A stretch of 64,000 bases of DNA from assembly GCF_025909975.1 (NCBI RefSeq), contig NZ_JAPCIO010000003.1:327934-391933 (forward strand). Reading direction: 5' to 3'. The translations under genes were made by a program, and so were the position numbers. This DNA comes from Flavobacterium lacisediminis (lineage in GTDB: Bacteria; Bacteroidota; Bacteroidia; Flavobacteriales; Flavobacteriaceae). This document shows positions 8,768-17,373 of the stretch, in pieces. Under the pieces are notes generated by a model. That model saw only the letters and a program-made list of their open reading frames with translations, made no database searches and had not been told where the DNA came from. Position 1 is the first letter of the stretch; each line of letters begins with the position of its first letter.

Positions 8768-8815
8768 GTTGAATTGTTAAACTGTTAATTTGTTAAATCG
8801 ATTAAACGATTCTTC
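8768..8815. repeat. degenerate 8-bp-period spacer repeat
   Basis: Six consecutive octamers fit the pattern G(T/A)TNAAN(N), for example GTTGAATT, GTTAAACT, GTTAATTT and GTTAAATC. They fill most of the 70-base spacer between the TPR gene and mpl. Confidence 0.6.
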
Positions 8816-8830
8816 ATTTCAACAATTACA

Positions 8831-9520
8831 CTATTTGTTTTCAAATTCTCTTTTTAACTTATTTGCTTTTGTTTTGTCTTTCAACTTGTTCAAATATAAG
8901 TCATATAATTTTTCGAAGGTAGTTTTTGAATTACCAATTTCGTGCGCTTTTTTATAATGACTTTCAGCTTTAGAATAGCGACTAAAATAAACATCAATAT
9001 ATCCTTTTGCCAAATAGCCATCCACTTTTGAAAGCATCATTAATTCATCGGCATACTTTTGTGCTTTTTTCTCACTTCCGCCAATGATTCCTGGCAGTTC
9101 GATATACAACATTACTAATGCCCAACGTGTTTCGATATGTTTACTATCTAATTTAGCTGCAGTTAAAAACGATTCTTCTACTTCGTCAATCATTCCTAAA
9201 GCTTTGAATTTATTAGATTCTTTAGCTTTCATTCCCAATGCGCCACCATATTTGTACCAATAATTAGCGTTTTTGGGATAACTAACTTTTAGTTTTTTAT
9301 AGTTAGTAATCGCTACATCCCAATCTTTTTGATGTCCAGCAATGTCACCAAGATATTCAATGGTTTTGGCGTGATTAGGTTGCGATTTTAAATGTTCTGA
9401 AAATAGTTTTTCAGCTTCGTTATATTTTTTTTGGGCATACAATTTCTCGGCCTTTTCAAACGTTGATTGTGAAAAGACTGAAAACGAAAGCATTAGAAAA
9501 AACAATTGGATAATTTTCAT
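8831..9520 (-). CDS. exported tetratricopeptide-repeat protein
   Basis: A 229-residue protein with a signal peptide (cleavage after SVFSQ, about residue 18) followed by at least four TPR-like helical pairs. The first is AEKLYAQKKYNEAEKLFSEH (residues 24-43), then HAKTIEYLGDIAGHQKDW, ANYWYKYGGALGMKA and AESHYKKAHEIG. TPR proteins act as scaffolds, here in the periplasm or on the envelope; no partner can be named. The gene lies divergent to the macroglobulin-like gene and 70 bases upstream of mpl. It is probably the first gene of a short minus-strand unit with mpl. Confidence 0.82.
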   Translation of the reverse strand: MKIIQLFFLMLSFSVFSQSTFEKAEKLYAQKKYNEAEKLFSEHLKSQPNHAKTIEYLGDIAGHQKDWDVAITNYKKLKVSYPKNANYWYKYGGALGMKAKESNKFKALGMIDEVEESFLTAAKLDSKHIETRWALVMLYIELPGIIGGSEKKAQKYADELMMLSKVDGYLAKGYIDVYFSRYSKAESHYKKAHEIGNSKTTFEKLYDLYLNKLKDKTKANKLKREFENK

Positions 9521-9642
9521 TTTTCAAAAATAGTGAAATGATTTTAGTTAATTTTACTTACAAAATGATTTATATTAGATTTTTTAAAAATCGTCCCAAC
9601 CTTTTCAAATAAATTACACTCTATAAATAGAAAATACACTTT

Positions 9643-12600
9643 ATGAAGTTCAAAATTCTCCTTTTTAGTTTACTTATTAGCACTTTCTCTTTCTCGCAAA
9701 ATTTTGAAGAACAATGGAAAGAAGTCATGCAGCTTGAATTGGATGGAAAAACCAAATCAGCAGACGAAATCGTTACTAAAATTTACAAAAAAGCAAATCG
9801 AAAAAACATCGAACCCGAGATTATTAAATGTTTTTTCTACAAATCGAAATTTCTTCAAGTCTTAGATGAAAACGCTAGTGAGAAAATAGTGTTGGACATC
9901 AGAAAAGAAATCAAGAAGGCTTCAAAACCTAGTAAAGGGATTTTAAATTATATATATGCACAATTACTTACCAAGTATTTGAACAAAAATGCTACAAATA
10001 TCTACAAGCGAACTCCTATTCAAGATAATACCTCACAAGATTTTTTAACTTGGTCGCTATCAGAATTTCATGCTGAAATTGAAAAAGCGTATGACGAATC
10101 TATAAAATACAAAGCAGAATTACGTCAAACTTCTGTTAAAGATTATAAAGAAATTTTTGAGATTTCGCCTTATTTGGATGGAGCGAATTATTCATTATAT
10201 GATTTTTTGAGTGACAAGTATGTAAGTTACTTTGGCTCAAAAACTAATTTTTGGGAAATTAAAAGCAATGCAAAATATGAAGAATTAGTTTCTCTTTTTT
10301 ATGGAACAACTTCTGATTTTATAAAATTAAAAGGCAATGAATTTAATCAAAAAAGTCTTGAGAAATTAGTAACAATTTTTCAAGAAAAAGAGTTTTATGC
10401 TTTAAGTCAGAAAAAAGATTTGTCAGATATATATGTTTTTAATCGAATTCAGTTTTTTCATAATAATTTTAATTCCCACAAACCATATATTAATAGCTTA
10501 ACTTTTTTATTGAAGTCAAATGCAAATGAAGACTTAAAGCAAGATATTAGAGTTAAATTAGCTTATTTTTATTACATAAATGCGAATAAAACAGTTAATA
10601 AAGACTACTTTATTAAAGCTTTAGAATTAACAGAAGAAGTTCTTAGTAATAATAACAATAACAATGCTTTGTCTAATGCTACTAGTATAAAAAACACTAT
10701 TCTAGGAAAATCGTTAAGTATTACTTTGAATAAAGTTTTGTATCCAAACCAAAACGCAAGAGCATTAGTATATTTTAAAAATATAGATAGTATAAAAATT
10801 AGTTATTATCGTTTTCCAGTGGAATATGATTTTTGGTTAGGAAAACCAAAGAAAGTAAAAGATAGTTTAATTAATAATTTTATTTCCAAAAACAAACCAA
10901 CTAAGAGCTATTTCAAAGTTTTACCTAATAAAGGAGACTATTATGCAAATTCTACTGAAATTTTATTAGAAAAAATAGATTCTGGAAATTACTTAGTTGT
11001 TCTTACTCCTGAAAAAATGAACGAAGATGAAGCTCCAATACTATCTTATGAAAATATTTTCGTTACAAACATAATTTTTCACAAAGAATATAGCGATAAA
11101 ACAGATGACTTTTTTATTTATGACAGAAAAACAGGTAAGCCCTATGAAAATATAATAGTCCGAAATAATGAACAGACAATTCTATCCAACAAAGACGGTA
11201 AAGCAAGTTTTGCTAAAAGAAACTATAACAAAAATGAAAGCAAAGAATCTAAATTATTTTTCATAAAAGATACGGACACAATTAGTAGTTTTTATACTAA
11301 AAGTGAACTCGATGACAATGATTACTCAGATGATTACGAATATTTTGATGCAAAAGCCAATGTGTTTTTTGATAGGGCAATTTATCGTCCTGGTCAAAAA
11401 GTGCATTATAAAGGAGTAATGTTGCAAAAAAAAGATCGTAAAAAAAGTGTAGTCCCATTTGTTACTGTAAAAGTTACAATTGAAGATAGTAATAACAATA
11501 CACTTAATGAATACGAAGTGCAAACTAACGGATTTGGCTCTTTCTCTGGAGAATTTGAAATTCCAAAAAACATCTTAAATGGTGAATTTTCTTTACATAT
11601 TGAAGAGCCCGATAATTTTGAAAATGATAAGAAATATTATGATGAGAAAGAAGATGAACACCGTTTTTGGGATAATGTGGATTTTGAAGAAAAATGGGAG
11701 GGTTTTCCATTTAGAGTGGAAGAATATAAACGACCTACTTTCGAAATCAAATTTGATGAAGTTAAAGAATGTTATACTATTGGTGATACTTTAAAAATTT
11801 CGGGCAATGTTAAAACTTTAGCAGGAAGTAATGTTTCTGGTGCAAAAGTTGTTTGGAATATTAACAAAGACGTTTATATGACGGAATATTATTCAAATCA
11901 AGAAAGTGAAATTATAACAATAGAAAACATTACAGATGAAAATGGCAATTTCTCTATTTCTTTAATTGCAACCGATAGTATTTTAAAAAACGATGAAATC
12001 AGAAATATTAATTATGAAATTGAAGTAGCTATTACTGATTTAAATGGAGAAACCAAAGAAGCTGAAAAATATGTTCGAGTTGGACAAGAAACGCTAGAGA
12101 TATCTGCGTCGATAAAACACTATTTATATAAGGAAGAAAAAAACAGCTTGGTCATAAAAGCTGAAAATTTAAATGGTTATCAAGTGCCTACAAAAGGAGA
12201 AATAACGTTTTACGAAATAAAAAATAAAGAGTATTTATTTAAAAGACAATTTCAATTTCCCGAAACTCAAACAATGTCGCGTACAGAATTTGAAACACTC
12301 TTCCCTAATGAACCTTATAACGAAAGAGACATTGCAAAAGAGAAAAAGTTGGTTAAAACCATTTCATTTGATACTAAAGATGGAAATTCAATTGATTTGA
12401 ACTTTTTAAAAGATTTGAAAAATGGTAGTTATACCTTTACAATAAGTGCATTAGATATCAAAAAAGACACTGTTGCCTATGAAAGTGAATTTAAACTTAA
12501 TTCTAAAGTTGAAATCAAATCTAAAGAAAAGTTATTCACTTATAAAATCGATTCTAAAAGTAAAGATTTTGTAACCATTGAATTTCAATCTGAAATTCCA

Positions 12601-15600
12601 AATTTATACATAACCACTAGAGCTTATGAAAATGATAAAAAATATTATTTTGAAACCATTCAGTTAATTAATGGGAAAGCAATTTTAAAAGTAAATAAAA
12701 CTAGAAATCATGAGAAAGAATATTACTATCATTTTGTTACTTTCTATGAAAACTATTTGCATCACGATCAGCAAAGAATAGATAATCTTATTGTTGATAA
12801 TAATCTTGAGCTAGAAATAGTAAACATTCGCAATAAAGTTGAACCAGGTAGCATTGAAAATTGGTCTTTTAAAATTAAAAATCAAAAGTTAGAGTCGGAA
12901 GTTTTAGCTAGTATGTATGATTCTTCTTTAGATTTATTTGCAAAAAAGAATTGGGAAAATACATTTTTCCGAAATCAAACACAATATCCTAACTTTCCAA
13001 ATCTTTATGAATTAAATTCTTTCGAAAATCAAATCGTTTGCGAATTTAAATTTACGTCTGTTTTCTCTAATTACACCATACAAAGAATAGATAATCCTCA
13101 AATTAATTGGTATGGCTTTGAATATTTATATATCAGCAATGATTGGGAACAAAGAAAATATCAAAAAGTTCTGGAAGCAGTTGGAGAAATTCCAGAAAAT
13201 GCAAATTTAATAACAGGTGTCATATCAGATGAATTAGGACCAATTGCAGGAGTCAATGTTGTTGTACAAGGCACGACTAGAGGAACAACTACCGACTTTG
13301 ATGGTAATTTTGAAATATTTGCCTTAAAAGGTGAAGTGCTTGTTTTTACTTATACTGGCAAAAAAACCCTAACACAAGTCATTAATGCTCATGTTGTTAA
13401 TGCGGCTCTTACAGACGATGTCGTATCTGGTAGAAACATTGAAGTTATAGGAGCCATAGGAATTAAAAGAAAACAAGATGCTGTAACTTCATCAAATCAA
13501 ATAATTAGTGGAGAAGAACTTTTCCAAGATAGTGATCAAAATGTAATTCAATCTTTAGCAGGAAAAGTTTCAGGTTTAACTATTGAAACTACTAACAATG
13601 GTGTTAATTCATCTACAAGAATTGTTTTAAGAGGCAATAGATCTATTTCAGGCAATAATGCAGCTTTAGTAGTTATTGATGGTGTAATTTCGGATGCAAA
13701 CACTTTACAAAATTTAAAACCAGAAGACATTCACGAAACATCTGTTTTAAAAGGAGCACAAGGCGCTGCTTTGTATGGCGAACAAGGAGTAAATGGCGTT
13801 ATAATAGTTACTACTAAACAAGGTTTACAACAAGTGGCGCAAGTAAAAACGAGAACTAATTTTAATGAAACCGCTTTCTTTTATCCTCATCTAACAACAG
13901 ATTCTGAAGGAAAAGTCAATTTTAAATTTACAACGCCTGAATCGCTTACCAAATGGAAACTTCGCATGTATGCGCACAATAAAAAAGCAGAAACAGGTTA
14001 TTTAGAAGCTGATATTATTTCGCAAAAAGATTTAATGATTATGCCAAACATGCCTCGATTTGTAAGAGAAAATGATAGCATAACAGTAACTGCAAAAGTA
14101 GCCAACCTAACCAACGAAGCCAAATCGGGGATTGCTTTGCTTCAATTGTTTGATGCTACCACAGGGAAATCTATCGATGTTGAAACTTTAAACAGTAAGA
14201 ACACTAAAAACTTTAATTGCAAAGCAAAAGAAAATGTTGCAGTGAGTTGGACCATAAGTATTCCTGAAGGACTTCAAGGATTGCAATACAAAATCATCGC
14301 TAAATCAGGTAATTTCTCTGATGGGGAAGAAAATATTTTACCTGTTTTGAGCAATTCCATTTTAGTTACCGAAAACATTCCGTTATGGGTTCGTGAGAAA
14401 AATAAGAAAGAAGTAGTTTTCGAAAATTTAAAAAACAATGATTCCAAAACGTTGCGAAACCATTTGTTTACTTTGGAATATACTTCAAATCCAGTTTGGA
14501 TGGCCATTCAATCGCTTCCTTATTTGATGGAATACGAACACGAATGTGCAGAACAAACGTTTTCACGTTATTATGCCAATTTTATTGCAAAAGAAATTAT
14601 TAGTAGCAATCCAAAAGTAGAAAGCGTATTTGAATCTTGGAAAAAAGAAGGAAAAACCAAGTCTAAAATAGAAATTAATGAAGAACTCAAATCGATATTA
14701 TTAGCAGAAACACCTTGGTTTTTTGATGCAGATGAAGATGCTAAAAACAAACGTTTAGCTTTGCTTTTCGACTTGAACACTTTGAAAGAATCATCGGAAG
14801 CTACATTGAAAAAACTAGAAGATAAAATGATGCCTTCTGGCGGTTTTCCATGGTTTAGTGGCGGACATGAAAGTCGTTATATTACCCAACACATTTTAGC
14901 AGGATTAGGTCATTTAGATAAGCTTTTCCCAAAATCTGACACTGATTTTAGTAGGATTATAAAAAAAGCAATTCCGTATATTGATGCTAAATTTATTGAG
15001 AACTCAAAGTTTAACAAATTGAATTCTATAACTTACAATAATACTGACTTGCATTATTTGTACACTAGAAGTTTTTATTTGAAACAAAATCCAATTTCTA
15101 AACAAGTGGATTCCATCATAAAATTGGATTTAGCCAATTTGAAGAAAAAGTGGTTAGATTATTCGTTATATGAAAAAGGAATGATGGCTTTAGTAATGCA
15201 TCGATTTAACGAAAAAGAATTTGCTAAAAAAATCATTAACCATTTAAAAGAAACATCGGCTTCTAATGAAAATGATGGCATGTATTGGATTGATAATCGT
15301 AGTGGTTATTATTGGTATGAATCTAAAATTGAAACGCAAGCTTTAATCATTGAAGCTTTTGCTGAAATTGAAAACGATACCAAATCAATTGACGCTATGA
15401 AAGTGTGGTTGATTAGAAACAAGCAAAGTAAAAATTGGAGTACGACCAAATCAACTTCCGAAGCTGTTTATGCGTTACTATTACAAGGAACTGATTGGAC
15501 TACTGTAAAAGATAATACGAAGTTTAAAATTGGAAACGAAAAAATCTTAAGTCAAAAACTTTCCAACAAAGACAAAGAAGCTGAAACAGGTTATATAAAA

Positions 15601-16152
15601 ATGAACTGGAGCGCATCAGAAATAACAAAAGAAATGGCTACTATTTCTGTTGACAATAAATCGGAAGTTCCGGGTTATGGTGGTGTGTATTGGCAATATT
15701 TTGAAAATTTAGAGAAAATAAAAAGCGATACTAAAGGAGAAACTCAAATTCAAAAAGAGATATTTAAAAATGTAACGGCAAAAAATGGTACAGAATTAGC
15801 TCCAATTGAAAAAGAATCTTTAAAAGTTGGTGATTTGATAACCATTCGCTTAACCATTAAAACAGAAGTGGATTTAGAATATGTGCATTTAAAAGATTTA
15901 AGAGCTTCGTGTTTTGAACCTGTAAATGTTATTTCGGAATACAAATGGGAGGGCGTGAGTTATTATATGAGTACGAAAGATGTGGCAACTCATTTCTTTT
16001 TCGATTCGATAAAAAGAGGAACTTATGTGATTGATTATGAAGTAAGAGTTACGAATTCAGGGAGCTTTAATAATGGAATTGCAACGTTACAAAGTATGTA
16101 TGCTCCAGAATTTTCCAGTCATTCTAAATCTGACAAGATTAAAATTAACTAG
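9643..16152 (+). CDS. alpha-2-macroglobulin-like protein with an internal TonB-receptor plug domain
   Basis: This 2169-residue exported protein has a signal peptide ending FSFSQ (residue 19). Residues 20-480 are helical, and macroglobulin domains follow (RAIYRPGQKVHYKG near 575). Residues about 1189-1255 are a CarboxypepD_reg-like domain (ITGVISDELGPIAGVNVVVQ). Residues about 1270-1395 are a SusC-type plug (SLAGKVSGLTIET, VLRGNRSISG, ALYGEQGVNGVIIVTTKQG). The macroglobulin chain then resumes (DSEGKVNFKFTTPESLTKWK) with a thioester domain containing Cys1635-Ala-Glu-Gln1638, the thioester motif, and a C-terminal receptor-like domain. No beta-barrel is present. Bacterial macroglobulins trap proteases or protect the envelope. 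The plug sits about where the bait region would lie, which is unusual. A companion gene starts 3 bases downstream. Confidence 0.92.
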   Translation: MKFKILLFSLLISTFSFSQNFEEQWKEVMQLELDGKTKSADEIVTKIYKKANRKNIEPEIIKCFFYKSKFLQVLDENASEKIVLDIRKEIKKASKPSKGILNYIYAQLLTKYLNKNATNIYKRTPIQDNTSQDFLTWSLSEFHAEIEKAYDESIKYKAELRQTSVKDYKEIFEISPYLDGANYSLYDFLSDKYVSYFGSKTNFWEIKSNAKYEELVSLFYGTTSDFIKLKGNEFNQKSLEKLVTIFQEKEFYALSQKKDLSDIYVFNRIQFFHNNFNSHKPYINSLTFLLKSNANEDLKQDIRVKLAYFYYINANKTVNKDYFIKALELTEEVLSNNNNNNALSNATSIKNTILGKSLSITLNKVLYPNQNARALVYFKNIDSIKISYYRFPVEYDFWLGKPKKVKDSLINNFISKNKPTKSYFKVLPNKGDYYANSTEILLEKIDSGNYLVVLTPEKMNEDEAPILSYENIFVTNIIFHKEYSDKTDDFFIYDRKTGKPYENIIVRNNEQTILSNKDGKASFAKRNYNKNESKESKLFFIKDTDTISSFYTKSELDDNDYSDDYEYFDAKANVFFDRAIYRPGQKVHYKGVMLQKKDRKKSVVPFVTVKVTIEDSNNNTLNEYEVQTNGFGSFSGEFEIPKNILNGEFSLHIEEPDNFENDKKYYDEKEDEHRFWDNVDFEEKWEGFPFRVEEYKRPTFEIKFDEVKECYTIGDTLKISGNVKTLAGSNVSGAKVVWNINKDVYMTEYYSNQESEIITIENITDENGNFSISLIATDSILKNDEIRNINYEIEVAITDLNGETKEAEKYVRVGQETLEISASIKHYLYKEEKNSLVIKAENLNGYQVPTKGEITFYEIKNKEYLFKRQFQFPETQTMSRTEFETLFPNEPYNERDIAKEKKLVKTISFDTKDGNSIDLNFLKDLKNGSYTFTISALDIKKDTVAYESEFKLNSKVEIKSKEKLFTYKIDSKSKDFVTIEFQSEIPNLYITTRAYENDKKYYFETIQLINGKAILKVNKTRNHEKEYYYHFVTFYENYLHHDQQRIDNLIVDNNLELEIVNIRNKVEPGSIENWSFKIKNQKLESEVLASMYDSSLDLFAKKNWENTFFRNQTQYPNFPNLYELNSFENQIVCEFKFTSVFSNYTIQRIDNPQINWYGFEYLYISNDWEQRKYQKVLEAVGEIPENANLITGVISDELGPIAGVNVVVQGTTRGTTTDFDGNFEIFALKGEVLVFTYTGKKTLTQVINAHVVNAALTDDVVSGRNIEVIGAIGIKRKQDAVTSSNQIISGEELFQDSDQNVIQSLAGKVSGLTIETTNNGVNSSTRIVLRGNRSISGNNAALVVIDGVISDANTLQNLKPEDIHETSVLKGAQGAALYGEQGVNGVIIVTTKQGLQQVAQVKTRTNFNETAFFYPHLTTDSEGKVNFKFTTPESLTKWKLRMYAHNKKAETGYLEADIISQKDLMIMPNMPRFVRENDSITVTAKVANLTNEAKSGIALLQLFDATTGKSIDVETLNSKNTKNFNCKAKENVAVSWTISIPEGLQGLQYKIIAKSGNFSDGEENILPVLSNSILVTENIPLWVREKNKKEVVFENLKNNDSKTLRNHLFTLEYTSNPVWMAIQSLPYLMEYEHECAEQTFSRYYANFIAKEIISSNPKVESVFESWKKEGKTKSKIEINEELKSILLAETPWFFDADEDAKNKRLALLFDLNTLKESSEATLKKLEDKMMPSGGFPWFSGGHESRYITQHILAGLGHLDKLFPKSDTDFSRIIKKAIPYIDAKFIENSKFNKLNSITYNNTDLHYLYTRSFYLKQNPISKQVDSIIKLDLANLKKKWLDYSLYEKGMMALVMHRFNEKEFAKKIINHLKETSASNENDGMYWIDNRSGYYWYESKIETQALIIEAFAEIENDTKSIDAMKVWLIRNKQSKNWSTTKSTSEAVYALLLQGTDWTTVKDNTKFKIGNEKILSQKLSNKDKEAETGYIKMNWSASEITKEMATISVDNKSEVPGYGGVYWQYFENLEKIKSDTKGETQIQKEIFKNVTAKNGTELAPIEKESLKVGDLITIRLTIKTEVDLEYVHLKDLRASCFEPVNVISEYKWEGVSYYMSTKDVATHFFFDSIKRGTYVIDYEVRVTNSGSFNNGIATLQSMYAPEFSSHSKSDKIKIN

Positions 16153-16155
16153 TTT

Positions 16156-17322
16156 ATGAAGTATATTATTTTTATTTTTTTTTCTTTAAGTAGCTTCTCG
16201 CAAGTACTATTTGAAGGCGTCATAAAAGATGCTGCCACAAAAGAAGTTTTGCAAGGAGCTTCCATCTATGTACCAAATTCCACTCGGGGAAGTTATAGCG
16301 ATTTTGAAGGAAAATTTAGTTTAGAGCTTCCTATTACTACTAAAGAAATCGTAATTAGTTTTGTGGGTTATACTACTATTAAAACCAACATTGATCTTTC
16401 GGATGGGAAAAATGTAAACAAAACCATTTATTTAAGAGAAATTAAAAACGAGTTAAATGAAGTAGTTTTCATCAAACAAAAACAGGATAAGAATTGGGAA
16501 AGAATGTTTCAAGTTTTCAAAACGCATTTTATAGGAAATAGCGAGATAGCAAGAGAAGCGGAAATTTTAAATCCAGAAGATGTAATTCTTAACGAAGAAA
16601 AAACACCCGGAAAATATAAACTAATGGCTAATGCCAACAGGCCATTACAAATTAAAAACAAAATCACGGGGTACATAATTAGTTATGAGTTAATTCAATT
16701 CAATCATATTGTAATTGGACATAATCAAATTTATACTTTTTATTTGGGTTACCCTTTTTTTAAAGATATTAGTAATGAGGAAAAACTAAATCAAAAAAGA
16801 ATTGAAAAAAAAAGATTGGAGGCTTATTTAGGTTCATCAATGCATTTTATAAGAGCGTTATATAATGAAAAGCTACAAGAAGAAGGTTTTAATGTGAGAG
16901 AGTTAATAAAAGTACCAAATCCAGATTATCCTAATGAAATAGAATTAGAAAAAATATTGGCGGAAGTAAAACTGACAAACGATTATTCATTAATTCGAAA
17001 ATTACCTGAAAAAGAAATCAATAAATTAGGAACTACTCTTTTGCCGATTACAAAATTTACAATTCAAGATAACGAAAAGAAGTTCATGAAATTTGACAAT
17101 TATCTTAATGTAACTTATACTAAGGCAGCTCCTGATGAAAAGTTTTTAATTTTTAGCACAAAAGAAAATGCAAATTTTCAAGTTTCGCAATTAAAAAATG
17201 AAGATGATGCTGTTGAGTATTTCGCTGATGGAAATTATTACAACCCAGCCAATTTATTCTTTTATGGCTATATGGGTTGGAAAAAAGTTGGAGATATGTT
17301 ACCATTTGATTATAATCCATAA
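16156..17322 (+). CDS. exported protein with an N-terminal carboxypeptidase-regulatory-like domain
   Basis: A 388-residue protein with a signal peptide (ends SSFSQ, residue 16). Residues 17-105 form a CarboxypepD_reg-like beta-sandwich (FEGVIKDAATKEVLQGASIY, then SYSDFEGKFSLELP). The rest, residues 110-388, is a domain I do not recognise that is common behind such modules in Bacteroidota. It starts 3 bases after the macroglobulin-like gene stops and ends at a bidirectional terminator, so the two genes form an operon. The shared regulatory-domain type suggests they act together at the outer membrane; that is an inference. Confidence 0.8.
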   Translation: MKYIIFIFFSLSSFSQVLFEGVIKDAATKEVLQGASIYVPNSTRGSYSDFEGKFSLELPITTKEIVISFVGYTTIKTNIDLSDGKNVNKTIYLREIKNELNEVVFIKQKQDKNWERMFQVFKTHFIGNSEIAREAEILNPEDVILNEEKTPGKYKLMANANRPLQIKNKITGYIISYELIQFNHIVIGHNQIYTFYLGYPFFKDISNEEKLNQKRIEKKRLEAYLGSSMHFIRALYNEKLQEEGFNVRELIKVPNPDYPNEIELEKILAEVKLTNDYSLIRKLPEKEINKLGTTLLPITKFTIQDNEKKFMKFDNYLNVTYTKAAPDEKFLIFSTKENANFQVSQLKNEDDAVEYFADGNYYNPANLFFYGYMGWKKVGDMLPFDYNP

Positions 17323-17324
17323 AA

Positions 17325-17354
17325 AAAAACGACTTGATTTCTCAAGTCGTTTTT
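17325..17354. terminator. bidirectional terminator between convergent genes
   Basis: Arms of 13 bases (AAAACGACTTGA core at 17326-17337 with its complement at 17342-17353) surround a four-base loop. A and T runs at both ends serve both strands. It separates the macroglobulin operon from the S46 peptidase gene. Confidence 0.88.
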
Positions 17355-17373
17355 CATTATATTGTATTTGGAA

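Noticed and set aside
9525..9532. TATTTTTG box 4 bases before the TPR gene ATG (also at 31265-31272 before the UbiA-like gene), suggesting leaderless transcripts
   Set aside because: No correctly spaced TTG box at either site, and T-rich octamers are expected by chance in this AT-rich DNA.
11326..11794. Open frames on both strands inside the macroglobulin-like gene
   Set aside because: They lack initiation context and lie wholly within a well-supported coding frame.
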